A stretch of DNA of 9,614 bases from an uncultured bacterium (GTDB taxonomy: Bacteria; Cloacimonadota; Cloacimonadia; Cloacimonadales; Cloacimonadaceae), in assembly GCA_937960795.1 (NCBI GenBank), contig CALGPA010000134.1, positions 1 through 9,614 of the forward strand, written 5' to 3'. Of this stretch, positions 1 to 5,239 are shown one piece after another. Each line of letters begins with the position of its first letter. Position 1 is the first letter of the stretch. The notes under the pieces are model-generated. The model ran no database searches and had not been told where the DNA came from. It saw nothing but the letters and a program-made list of their open reading frames with translations. Made by a program: the position numbers and the translations under genes.

Positions 1-853
1 GCTTGAGATCTGCTTCAATGTCGGATTTTCCGCCCTTCTTCTGTGGAGGGACGGGGGAGGCAGGAGACCAAGAATAGACCTCTGCGTCACCTTCCATGGA
101 GATCACGGAGGGAAGCTTGCCGGAAACTCCGATTGACATGCAGCGCGTGGGCTTGAACATGAGTCCCATATTTGCACCAAAACCGATTCCGCTTCCGGAA
201 AGGTCGCTGGTGATGGGCACAAAGGGATAGCTGGCACCGAGTGCCGGATTGAACTTGATCTGGGCAATATCGATCATGCCGTACATGGCGCTGAGTCCTG
301 CTCCCACAGAGAGATTTGGCAGGATTTGATACGCGACGGTGGGATGCAGGTCGATCACAGCAACCGAGCTCATCATCTCTTCATCGGGAAAGCCATCTGC
401 ATATACCAAAGGTCCCATGGGGCTCTGACTGGGCAGATCATAGGCATCCCATGTGGTGCCCAATCCATAGGGTACATACAAGCCTAAGCCCCACTTGAAG
501 CGGGAATCCCGCGTCATGGTGAGGAAGGCACTGGGGAACATTCTCAGGCTGGTCTCTGCCTCATATTCGGTGGCGCTGTAGCCGGGAAATTGGCTCTGAG
601 CTGTGCCACTGGGATCCCAGGAAGATGTCGGCAAAATAAAAGTTCCGCCCAAAGAGAAGGAATTTTCATTCATGAAGCCAAGTCCTGCAGGATTCCAAAA
701 CATAGCTGAGGGATCATCCGAAAGGCCACGGAAAGCCCCGCCCATTGAAGTAGCACGAGAGCCCACTCCCGTGAGCGCGAAACCACCGGCAAATAGCTGA
801 CTTGCCAGAAGGCTCAGGCATAAGATCAAGAATACATTTCGTAGTCTCATCAT
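1..853 (-). CDS. FadL/OmpP1/TodX-like outer-membrane transport protein (3' end outside window)
   Basis: The 284 residues visible start with a classic signal peptide: basic start (MMRLR), a hydrophobic stretch at about residues 6-20, and likely cleavage after FA at residue 22. The mature protein then begins GGFAL. Residues 31-57 carry the family hallmark of the FadL N-terminal hatch region: SRATSMGGAF, then DDPSAMFWNPAGL. This is followed by alternating Gly/aromatic segments typical of outer-membrane beta strands (for example WGLGLYVPYGLGTTW at 121-135, and LSVGAGLSAMYG at 181-192). FadL proteins are usually 400-500 residues, so about one third is missing. The family forms 14-stranded barrels that pass long-chain fatty acids or other hydrophobic compounds across the outer membrane; the substrate cannot be read here. 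The start at 853 follows GGAG with a 7-base gap; a second ATG lies directly after it at 850. The gene has its own promoter and appears monocistronic on its 5' side. The family call is firm; the transported compound is unknown. Confidence 0.88.
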   Translation of the reverse strand, partial: MMRLRNVFLILCLSLLASQLFAGGFALTGVGSRATSMGGAFRGLSDDPSAMFWNPAGLGFMNENSFSLGGTFILPTSSWDPSGTAQSQFPGYSATEYEAETSLRMFPSAFLTMTRDSRFKWGLGLYVPYGLGTTWDAYDLPSQSPMGPLVYADGFPDEEMMSSVAVIDLHPTVAYQILPNLSVGAGLSAMYGMIDIAQIKFNPALGASYPFVPITSDLSGSGIGFGANMGLMFKPTRCMSIGVSGKLPSVISMEGDAEVYSWSPASPVPPQKKGGKSDIEADLK

Positions 854-860
854 CTTTTGT

Positions 861-864
861 CTCC
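861..864 (-). promoter_or_regulatory. Ribosome binding site of the FadL-like gene
   Basis: The minus strand reads AAGGAG followed by seven bases and ATGATG. It supports the ATG at 853 as the start, ahead of the signal peptide. Confidence 0.6.
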
Positions 865-868
865 TTAT

Positions 869-893
869 TAATTGCCGCTTTAGATGGCAATTA
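869..893 (-). promoter_or_regulatory. 5'-UTR hairpin next to the ribosome binding site of the FadL-like gene
   Basis: TAATTGCC (869-876) pairs perfectly with GGCAATTA (886-893) around a 9-base loop. In the minus-strand transcript this 8-base-pair stem lies between the candidate promoter and the GGAG (861-864), ending only 4 bases upstream of it. It could shield the mRNA 5' end or tune ribosome access. No T-tract follows, so it is not a terminator in this direction. Confidence 0.4.
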
Positions 894-907
894 TGATTCT
901 GGCGTGA

Positions 908-935
908 ATCTTATTCAGATGCCTTTTCCAGTCAA
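908..935 (-). promoter_or_regulatory. Candidate sigma70-type promoter of the FadL-like gene
   Basis: Read on the minus strand, TTGACT (930-935) and TAAGAT (908-913) are separated by 16 bases. Five of six and four of six bases match the consensus boxes. Transcription would start near 900, giving a leader of about 45 bases before the start codon at 853. The match is by eye; the consensus may differ in this organism. Confidence 0.5.
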
Positions 936-971
936 GAGAAATGTTTACTAGTGCCTCCACCAAGCTGTAGC

Positions 972-1100
972 ATGGGTAGCAAATCATCTAGCTTGAACAA
1001 TGTTCCCCGGGATTATATCGCGGTAGTCTATTACAATATCGAGATCTACGATAGCTCTCCGGGACGCATGGACGCGCGCGGAACCAAGATCAGCCCCTGA
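972..1100 (+). CDS. Doubtful 42-residue hypothetical frame, possibly a gene remnant
   Basis: An ATG frame at 972 encodes 42 residues and ends at TGA 1098-1100. The frame is open upstream without a stop back to about 900, with a possible GTG start at 951. The residues from 12 on (VPRDYIAVVYYNIEIYD) look like a beta-strand-rich globular sequence and not random translation, but there is no Shine-Dalgarno sequence before either start. I do not recognise a family. It may be a chance frame or the end of a decayed gene. Confidence 0.15.
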   Translation: MGSKSSSLNNVPRDYIAVVYYNIEIYDSSPGRMDARGTKISP

Positions 1101-1212
1101 GGAAAGAGACGAGAAACAAGCCCATTTACGAACATATAAATACGTCATACGCGTTGTATTGCGAATACATAATACGGGATAAAGTGCTTGAACGACGCCT
1201 GATTTTCGGTTC

Positions 1213-1401
1213 CTATCCGGATATTATGAGTCCCCGGATGAGAATGCCCAAGATAACCAGGAAGATTATGATGATCGGCAGGCAGGACAAGATACAAGAG
1301 AGATCCTGTGCATCATCGGCTTTGTCTTTGCCATCAGGGGCTTTGCCGTCGATCAGCTCATCAAGCTCTTTGTCTCCGGTCCAGCTATCGTTTGTCTTCA
1401 T
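1213..1401 (-). CDS. Small acidic tail-anchored membrane protein, function unknown
   Basis: 62 residues. Residues 1-34 are hydrophilic and rich in Asp and Lys (KELDELIDGKAPDGKDKADD). Residues 36-60 form one strongly hydrophobic helix (CILSCLPIIIIFLVILGILI) with two Cys, followed by a very short tail ending ISG. This layout implies a single membrane helix near the C-terminus. The ATG at 1401 is the only possible start, because an in-frame TAG lies three codons upstream. It lacks a good ribosome binding site of its own, only a poor GGCGGG. A 14-codon frame with a strong RBS runs into it with an ATGA overlap, so it is probably made by coupled translation. Antisense frames over the same bases are open but give low-complexity Ser-rich products without signals. 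No known family is recognised. Its position downstream of mgtE might suggest a link, but it seems to have its own promoter. Confidence 0.55.
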   Translation of the reverse strand: MKTNDSWTGDKELDELIDGKAPDGKDKADDAQDLSCILSCLPIIIIFLVILGILIRGLIISG

Positions 1402-1442
1402 TGTGCCCGCCTAGGCCTCTGTTCATTAGATATCGCGACCAT
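1398..1442 (-). CDS. 14-codon leader frame overlapping the small membrane protein gene
   Basis: ATG at 1442 encodes MVAISNEQRPRRAQ and stops with TGA at 1398-1400, which overlaps the downstream ATG (1399-1401) as ATGA. It is preceded by AAGGAGG (1447-1453) with a 4-base gap, the strongest ribosome binding site in this part of the window. The downstream gene has almost none. The simplest reading is a leader peptide whose translation delivers ribosomes to the 62-codon gene by termination-reinitiation. The two frames differ by one register, so a frameshifted joint product is the alternative. The peptide has no obvious repeat of one amino acid that would mark it as an attenuator. Confidence 0.4.
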   Translation of the reverse strand: MVAISNEQRPRRAQ

Positions 1443-1446
1443 AGAT

Positions 1447-1453
1447 CCTCCTT
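1447..1453 (-). promoter_or_regulatory. Strong ribosome binding site of the 14-codon leader frame
   Basis: AAGGAGG on the minus strand stands 4 bases before the ATG at 1442. It is 46 bases from the ATG of the 62-codon gene, too far to serve that start directly. A second, weaker AAGGAG lies a few bases further upstream. Confidence 0.55.
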
Positions 1454-1490
1454 AGTCTCCTTTACCACGCAGATAAAAGCTACTGATCCA

Positions 1491-1519
1491 CCGATATCTT
1501 AAGAGCGGGGATCTGTCAA
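1491..1519 (-). promoter_or_regulatory. Candidate promoter of the leader frame and small membrane protein
   Basis: On the minus strand a perfect TTGACA (1514-1519) is followed after 17 bases by TATCGG (1491-1496), a weak -10 box that keeps the initial TAT. A transcript would begin near 1484 and reach the leader start at 1442 after about 42 bases. Confidence 0.4.
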
Positions 1520-1525
1520 GCACAA

Positions 1526-1549
1526 GTCCGGCTTAGCCGGGGGGGGGGG
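1526..1549. repeat. Small inverted repeat CCGGCTtAGCCGG running into an 11-G homopolymer
   Basis: CCGGCT and AGCCGG form a near-perfect palindrome with one central base. Its last two G merge into a run of eleven G (1539-1549; C on the minus strand). It sits between the stop codon of mgtE and the promoter of the small membrane protein gene. It could help end the mgtE transcript, but no U-tract follows, so it is not a standard intrinsic terminator. Long G runs are prone to replication slippage and sequencing error. Confidence 0.55.
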
Positions 1550-1562
1550 TGTCTCGTGGGGA

Positions 1563-2906
1563 CTAGATATAGATCGTCGTAGCCAGCCAAAAGTAGACCA
1601 TCAAGGACAGCGCATCCACGATGGTGGTGATGATCGGGGCAGCCATGATGGCGGGATCTATCCTGAGTTTGCGAGCGATGATGGGCAAGGAGCAGCCCAC
1701 AATCTTTGCTGTGACCACCGTGAAGAGCATCGCCACAGACACGGTGATGCCCAGCATCATATCGCGATTGAAGAGCAGAATTCTGAGGAAATTCACCACC
1801 GCAAGGGTGACGCCAACCAAGAGGCTGATGCGAAGTTCTATGAAAAAGACCTTTGAATAGTCGCTGATATCGATCTCTCCCAGAGCCATGCCGCGGATGA
1901 TGAGTGTGGCAGATTGTGCTCCCGCGTTGCCGCCTGTGTCCATCAGGATCGGGATGAAGGCAGCCAGGATGACCATCTCAGTCAAAGCGGCTTCATAGCC
2001 TTGGATGATAAATCCCGTGAAGGTGGCAGAGATCATCAAAAAGAGCAGCCACAAGATTCTCCTGCGTGCCAGATCGATGATGCCTGAATCCAGATATTCG
2101 AGATCGCTGTGAGCCAAAGCGCTCATCTTTTCAAAGTCTTCGGTGCTCTCGTCCACGACCACTTCCAGAGCGTCATCAGCCGTGATGATTCCGAGCATCT
2201 TCTTCCTTTGATCCACCACCGGGATACTGGAAAAGCCATATTTATGAAAGATACGCGCCACTTCTTCCTGATCCATCTCGGGCGTCACGGAGAGGACATT
2301 GGGATTTGTCAGATCCCGAAGATGTGTATCAAATCTACTAACGACGATGTCGCGCAAAGAGATCACGCCTTGTAGAGCGCCCTGTTTATCAAGTACATAG
2401 ATATAGAAAAGGGCTTCTGCTTCCTCTCCATATTGCTGGAGATATTCCAGAGCTTCTTTGACGGTCATTGCTTCTTTGATGGCGACAAATTCGGTCGCCA
2501 TGATGCCACCGGCAGTTTCGGGGTCATAGCGCATCAAGGATTTGAGTTTGGAGGCTTCCTCGGGCTCCAAACTTGCGATCAGATCATCTGCATCTTTGGG
2601 ATCCAAGGTCTCCAAGAGGTCGACCAATTCATCCGATGCCATTTCGCTGATAATTTGTTGCTGCTTCTGCCCTTCGAAGAGATCAAAGATCTCGTTTTTG
2701 TCTTCATCATCAGCTTCTTCAATGATCTCAGCCAAGATGTCGTTGGGCAGCCGAGCTAGGAAAGAGATCTGATCTATGTCCGAATCTTCCAGAGCGTCAA
2801 GAATATCAGCAGGATGGATAAATTCCAGAGCTTTCTTGAGCTTTTCGGGGTCATTCATCTGATCAATGTATTGTAAAAGGTCATTCCCGGTTAGTTTCTC
2901 TGACAT
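1563..2906 (-). CDS. mgtE: MgtE-family magnesium channel/transporter
   Basis: 447 residues, full length for the family (about 450). The order is: acidic helical N domain (about residues 5-125, rich in Asp/Glu), the signature YDPETAGGIMATEFVAI (127-143), a CBS pair (about 137-250), a linking helix, and five membrane helices (about 283-445). The transmembrane part has DTGGNAGAQSATLIIRG (323-339) and, in the last helix, D431 in TTIVDALSL. D431 aligns with the pore aspartate known to select Mg2+ in Thermus MgtE. Family knowledge: a dimeric inner-membrane channel for Mg2+ influx whose N and CBS domains close the pore when Mg2+ binds between them. I chose the ATG at 2906 because GAGGAG lies 7 bases before it. 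The frame is open for 17 more codons (from 2957), but those residues do not look like MgtE. It has a separate transcription direction from the cas operon. No M-box riboswitch was recognised upstream. Confidence 0.95.
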   Translation of the reverse strand: MSEKLTGNDLLQYIDQMNDPEKLKKALEFIHPADILDALEDSDIDQISFLARLPNDILAEIIEEADDEDKNEIFDLFEGQKQQQIISEMASDELVDLLETLDPKDADDLIASLEPEEASKLKSLMRYDPETAGGIMATEFVAIKEAMTVKEALEYLQQYGEEAEALFYIYVLDKQGALQGVISLRDIVVSRFDTHLRDLTNPNVLSVTPEMDQEEVARIFHKYGFSSIPVVDQRKKMLGIITADDALEVVVDESTEDFEKMSALAHSDLEYLDSGIIDLARRRILWLLFLMISATFTGFIIQGYEAALTEMVILAAFIPILMDTGGNAGAQSATLIIRGMALGEIDISDYSKVFFIELRISLLVGVTLAVVNFLRILLFNRDMMLGITVSVAMLFTVVTAKIVGCSLPIIARKLRIDPAIMAAPIITTIVDALSLMVYFWLATTIYI

Positions 2907-3096
2907 AATCAGACTCCTCAAACTGATTTGGAAGCAAGCCCGGCAAAGGGCAGACAATGATCCAAACCAAACAAATGATTGCGTATATTTTAGCCGCTAT
3001 TAAGGCAATGACATCATGCGGTCGATAAAAAAATCCTGGGCAAATCCGTCAAGGGAAAGAGGATCATGTGCCTACCATCTACATGGTATTAGTCCA

Positions 3097-3108
3097 ATCT
3101 CATGAGAT
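3097..3108. repeat. 12-base perfect palindrome ATCTCATGAGAT
   Basis: A perfect dyad in the spacer upstream of mgtE, of the size of a dimeric repressor site. A weaker related string (ATCACGAGAT) occurs near 3193-3202. It is about 190 bases from the mgtE start, so a direct role there is uncertain. Confidence 0.3.
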
Positions 3109-3265
3109 AAGATTTCTGACGCAGTATGGTAATGTTAGATTGACAGAAACTCAAGCTTCAGCGAGCCTGACCACAGTGATGTATTAGGTAAGAATCACGA
3201 GATAAACCATTTATTCCGGCGGTGCTATGTTCTTTTTTAGATTAAGTTTTAAGGTTTTGAGGCAG

Positions 3266-3303
3266 ATTCCGGATAAGCCTCACTACGTTTGACTTTCCGG
3301 AAT
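3266..3303. repeat. Inverted repeat ATTCCGG ... CCGGAAT
   Basis: ATTCCGG (3266-3272) and CCGGAAT (3297-3303) are perfect inverted copies separated by 24 bases. A further ATTCCGG lies at about 3212-3218. This could be a long-loop hairpin, or paired sites of a regulator or mobile element end. No target duplications are visible. Confidence 0.3.
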
Positions 3304-3408
3304 TACTAAACTGGGGCGACGGGTGGGGATATGGAAAGACTGCCAAACTCTACATTCGATTTGTGCAACGACCCCGAATTCTTCATCCTCAATTTTCAAC
3401 TCTCAATT

Positions 3409-3433
3409 CGATTTGCCGCGAAGTGGCAAATCG
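3409..3433. repeat. 9-base-pair hairpin CGATTTGCC/GGCAAATCG
   Basis: A perfect 9-base-pair stem (3409-3417 with 3425-3433) with a 7-base loop. It directly follows a low-complexity 'tcctcaattttcaactctcaatt' tract. No T-run follows on the plus strand. On the minus strand an A/T-containing tract follows, but without a pure T-run. It may be part of a dispersed intergenic repeat. Confidence 0.45.
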
Positions 3434-3466
3434 CGTAAGTCCTTATTTTCTCACCGCTTGCACGCT

Positions 3467-3488
3467 CGACCGGTGAGCGACCGGTGAG
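3467..3488. repeat. Tandem 11-mer CGACCGGTGAG x2 with an upstream inverted copy
   Basis: CGACCGGTGAG is exactly repeated at 3467-3477 and 3478-3488. CTCACCG at 3450-3456 is the inverse of CGGTGAG in both copies, so either copy can pair with it. A competing small stem, CGCTC/GAGCG, also exists. The block lies about 200 bases before cas10 and upstream of its candidate promoter. Confidence 0.45.
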
Positions 3489-3590
3489 GGAGGCATGAGG
3501 AGCCCATATTTTGCAAGCAGTTATGAGCCTGATAATTGGGGCTGAATACTAGGAAGCGACCCCTAGGATAAGATGATCCTAATAAAGTAC

Positions 3591-3619
3591 TTGACGAGTT
3601 TTAGGCTACCAGGTAGTTT
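3591..3619 (+). promoter_or_regulatory. Candidate promoter of the cas operon
   Basis: TTGACG (3591-3596) and TAGTTT (3614-3619) stand 17 bases apart. The -35 box is good (five of six); the -10 box is poor. Transcription would begin near 3626, with a leader of about 60 bases to the cas10 ATG. A small hairpin (TAGGAT/ATCCTA, 3564-3581) lies just upstream. Confidence 0.35.
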
Positions 3620-3677
3620 GAATTTTTGCGATTTGGTCTTCTGGATCAAATTGTAGTTGTAGAGTCAGACAAGAATC

Positions 3678-3684
3678 AAGGAGG
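3678..3684 (+). promoter_or_regulatory. Ribosome binding site fixing the cas10 start
   Basis: AAGGAGG, 4 bases before ATG 3689. This excludes the longer TTG-initiated reading that begins at 3626. Confidence 0.7.
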
Positions 3685-3688
3685 ATTA

Positions 3689-5239
3689 ATGAGTATCACT
3701 ATTCACCACTTGCACATTGATTTGCGTAAAGTGCAAGAGTTCATTTTTAAGGTTCCCAAACTCAAGTATATGTTGGGGGCTAACTCATGTATTGGAGAGT
3801 TGTTTAGCAAGAACTTACCGGAAATGATGCCTCCGTGTGACTCGATATTTCCCCATATCCCTGAGGACAGTCCACTCCAGATCAGGAAACTGCTCGAAAA
3901 AAATGTCTTATCCTCTGCCGGTGGCCACTTTGAAGCGGTATTCCAAACACAAGCTGAGCTTGATATATTCGTAGCCAAAGCATGTCATCTCATCAGAGAC
4001 AAAGCACCCGGGCTAGAGATTACCATGTCCAAAAGAGAATTCAGCCCTGAAGATACCTGGAAGCAGTTTATGGAAGACTGCAAATCCCTGCCCATTGATA
4101 CCCGTGCAGCATCTCCGATATTCGTAGACGCGCCCTTTTATCAGTTGTGCACAATGGATGGAGAGTCCCTCGGAGTAGGTCGGGAACAGGGAAACGTGGT
4201 TGGAGCATCAGCCAAGATGATGTCTCAGCAAGCGGATAGTTTTTATTCACTGAAGACAGAGGATGCCATATCCCGGTTTTATAAGGCTAACGGAATCAAT
4301 TGCGCACGGTTACCCAAAGAATTGACTGAGTTGGCTAAAAGCGGGAAAAGCAATAAAAGGAACATGCTTGCCTATATCAAGGCAGATGGAAACGGGACCG
4401 GGGCCAGGTTCAAAGATCTAAGAGAGAGCATCGATTCAAAGAATGTCTTTGAAGCCTTTATTGAGATCGAGCGATTCTGGCATCAAAACCGTAAGCAAAT
4501 GAACGATTTGCTATACGGCGCAGTATCTTCATACATTGATGAGAAAGGTAAATATCCGAGCCTGCCTTTCATCTTGCTGATGCTGGGAGGAGATGATTTG
4601 TTCTTGATCAGCACCCCGGAGATAGCCCTGGATATAGCCTCGAAACTAGCCTCCGCTGATCGAGGGGGTCTCTCAGTCTCAGTGGGTGTAGCATTCGTAA
4701 AGGATTCATATCCAGTGGCTCAGGCCAATGAAATCGCTGAGATGTGTCTGGAATCAGCAAAAGCAGCCGGCTACGCAAAGATGAATAGTTCAAGTATAAC
4801 TCCCTATGTTGATTGGCACGTTCATTTTGATAGCGTCTATCAGGACCTAAAAGATCTCCGTCTTGCTTCCTATGTACTGAGCTACACAGATGATTATCAA
4901 GCCATGACCGAAGTCCTCTCTATGAAGCCCTATACCGGCGCAGAGATCAAAACTGTGCTTTCTTATGTTCTAGATCTGGCAAATGCTCTTGATAGCCCTG
5001 ACGCCAAGATCGCAAACAATAAGATCAAGACATATCGTTCAGCTCTGAAAAATGGGTATAAAGATGTGGAGTTCCTGAGGGATCTGTTGTTCAAAGATGA
5101 TGAATTGCTTAAAGCTGTCTTCACCTATGAAAAACCAGAAAATGGCCTTCGTCTGGACTCCTCCCTGGATAAAATCGAAATCATCGATTTCTATAGACTT
5201 GGCCTAAAAGACAAGGGGGCAAATCATGAAAATCATTAA
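3689..5239 (+). CDS. cas10: Cas10-like large subunit of a type III-D CRISPR effector, without HD domain
   Basis: 516 residues, short for Cas10 because no N-terminal HD nuclease is present. The chain begins at once with the palm-like start (VQEFIFKVPKLKYMLGAN, 15-32, as in Cas10 'QEFIF...GAS' openings). A cysteine/loop segment, LCTMDGE, lies at 153-159. The cyclase-type palm has IKADGNGTG (230-238) and the intact motif LGGDDLF (299-305, D302 and D303). Residues about 385-516 are mostly helical, like the C-terminal domain that contacts Cas11. Role by family: it holds the crRNA 5' end in the effector and, when target RNA is bound, may make cyclic oligoadenylate or another product from ATP. Without an HD domain it should not cut DNA itself. 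III-D Cas10 proteins are known to lack HD often. The ATG at 3689 follows AAGGAGG by 4 bases; the frame is open 21 codons further upstream but has no RBS there. It overlaps the next gene by 14 bases. Confidence 0.85.
   Translation: MSITIHHLHIDLRKVQEFIFKVPKLKYMLGANSCIGELFSKNLPEMMPPCDSIFPHIPEDSPLQIRKLLEKNVLSSAGGHFEAVFQTQAELDIFVAKACHLIRDKAPGLEITMSKREFSPEDTWKQFMEDCKSLPIDTRAASPIFVDAPFYQLCTMDGESLGVGREQGNVVGASAKMMSQQADSFYSLKTEDAISRFYKANGINCARLPKELTELAKSGKSNKRNMLAYIKADGNGTGARFKDLRESIDSKNVFEAFIEIERFWHQNRKQMNDLLYGAVSSYIDEKGKYPSLPFILLMLGGDDLFLISTPEIALDIASKLASADRGGLSVSVGVAFVKDSYPVAQANEIAEMCLESAKAAGYAKMNSSSITPYVDWHVHFDSVYQDLKDLRLASYVLSYTDDYQAMTEVLSMKPYTGAEIKTVLSYVLDLANALDSPDAKIANNKIKTYRSALKNGYKDVEFLRDLLFKDDELLKAVFTYEKPENGLRLDSSLDKIEIIDFYRLGLKDKGANHENH

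Larger units (their letters stand above)
854..1212. other. Intergenic spacer between the FadL-like gene and the small membrane protein gene
   Basis: Apart from the promoter, UTR hairpin and RBS of the FadL-like gene, this stretch holds a doubtful 42-codon plus-strand frame (972-1100) and a small inverted repeat, TGTATT/AATACA, around a 3-base loop (1155-1169). The latter lies about 45 bases past the stop of the minus-strand gene ending at 1213. It has no clear T-run, so I do not call it a terminator. No tRNA, transposase or CRISPR repeat is seen. Confidence 0.5.
2907..3688. other. Long divergent spacer between mgtE and the cas operon
   Basis: No convincing gene in either direction. It must hold the mgtE promoter (minus; A/T-rich TAAAATATA near 2985-2993 is the best -10 region, with no good -35) and the cas promoter (near 3591-3619). 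Also seen: hairpin TACCAT/ATGGTA (3073-3088), the 12-base palindrome ATCTCATGAGAT (3097-3108), inverted ATTCCGG/CCGGAAT (3266-3303), a twice-repeated ATTCGATTTG (3354-3363, 3406-3415), a 9-base-pair hairpin (3409-3433), a tandem 11-mer (3467-3488) and hairpin TAGGAT/ATCCTA (3564-3581). No repeat-spacer pattern of CRISPR type was found. Confidence 0.6.

Noticed and set aside
1155..1169. Terminator of the small membrane protein gene
   Set aside because: Six-base-pair stem with a 3-base loop and no T-run on the transcript strand.
1154..1414. 86-codon plus-strand frame (TTG start) over the small membrane protein gene
   Set aside because: Ser-rich, low-complexity product, no ribosome binding site, and antisense to a frame with a clear membrane helix and an upstream promoter/RBS arrangement.
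2109..2772. Plus-strand frames of 76-108 codons inside mgtE
   Set aside because: Antisense shadows of a strongly supported gene, with no RBS and no family resemblance.
2907..2957. 17 extra codons at the start of mgtE
   Set aside because: No RBS before the upstream ATG, Cys-rich sequence unlike MgtE starts, and a good GAGGAG stands before the ATG at 2906.
2907..3060. M-box magnesium riboswitch before mgtE
   Set aside because: I could not find the conserved stems or core motifs, and a candidate -10 region lies too close to the gene for a full M-box leader.
2958..3625. CRISPR array or decayed array remnant beside the cas genes
   Set aside because: Repeats in this spacer are only 7-12 bases and not regularly spaced; no 25-40-base unit recurs.
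3626..3688. 21 extra codons at the start of cas10 (TTG at 3626)
   Set aside because: No RBS there. AAGGAGG is placed before ATG 3689, after which the Cas10-like sequence begins.
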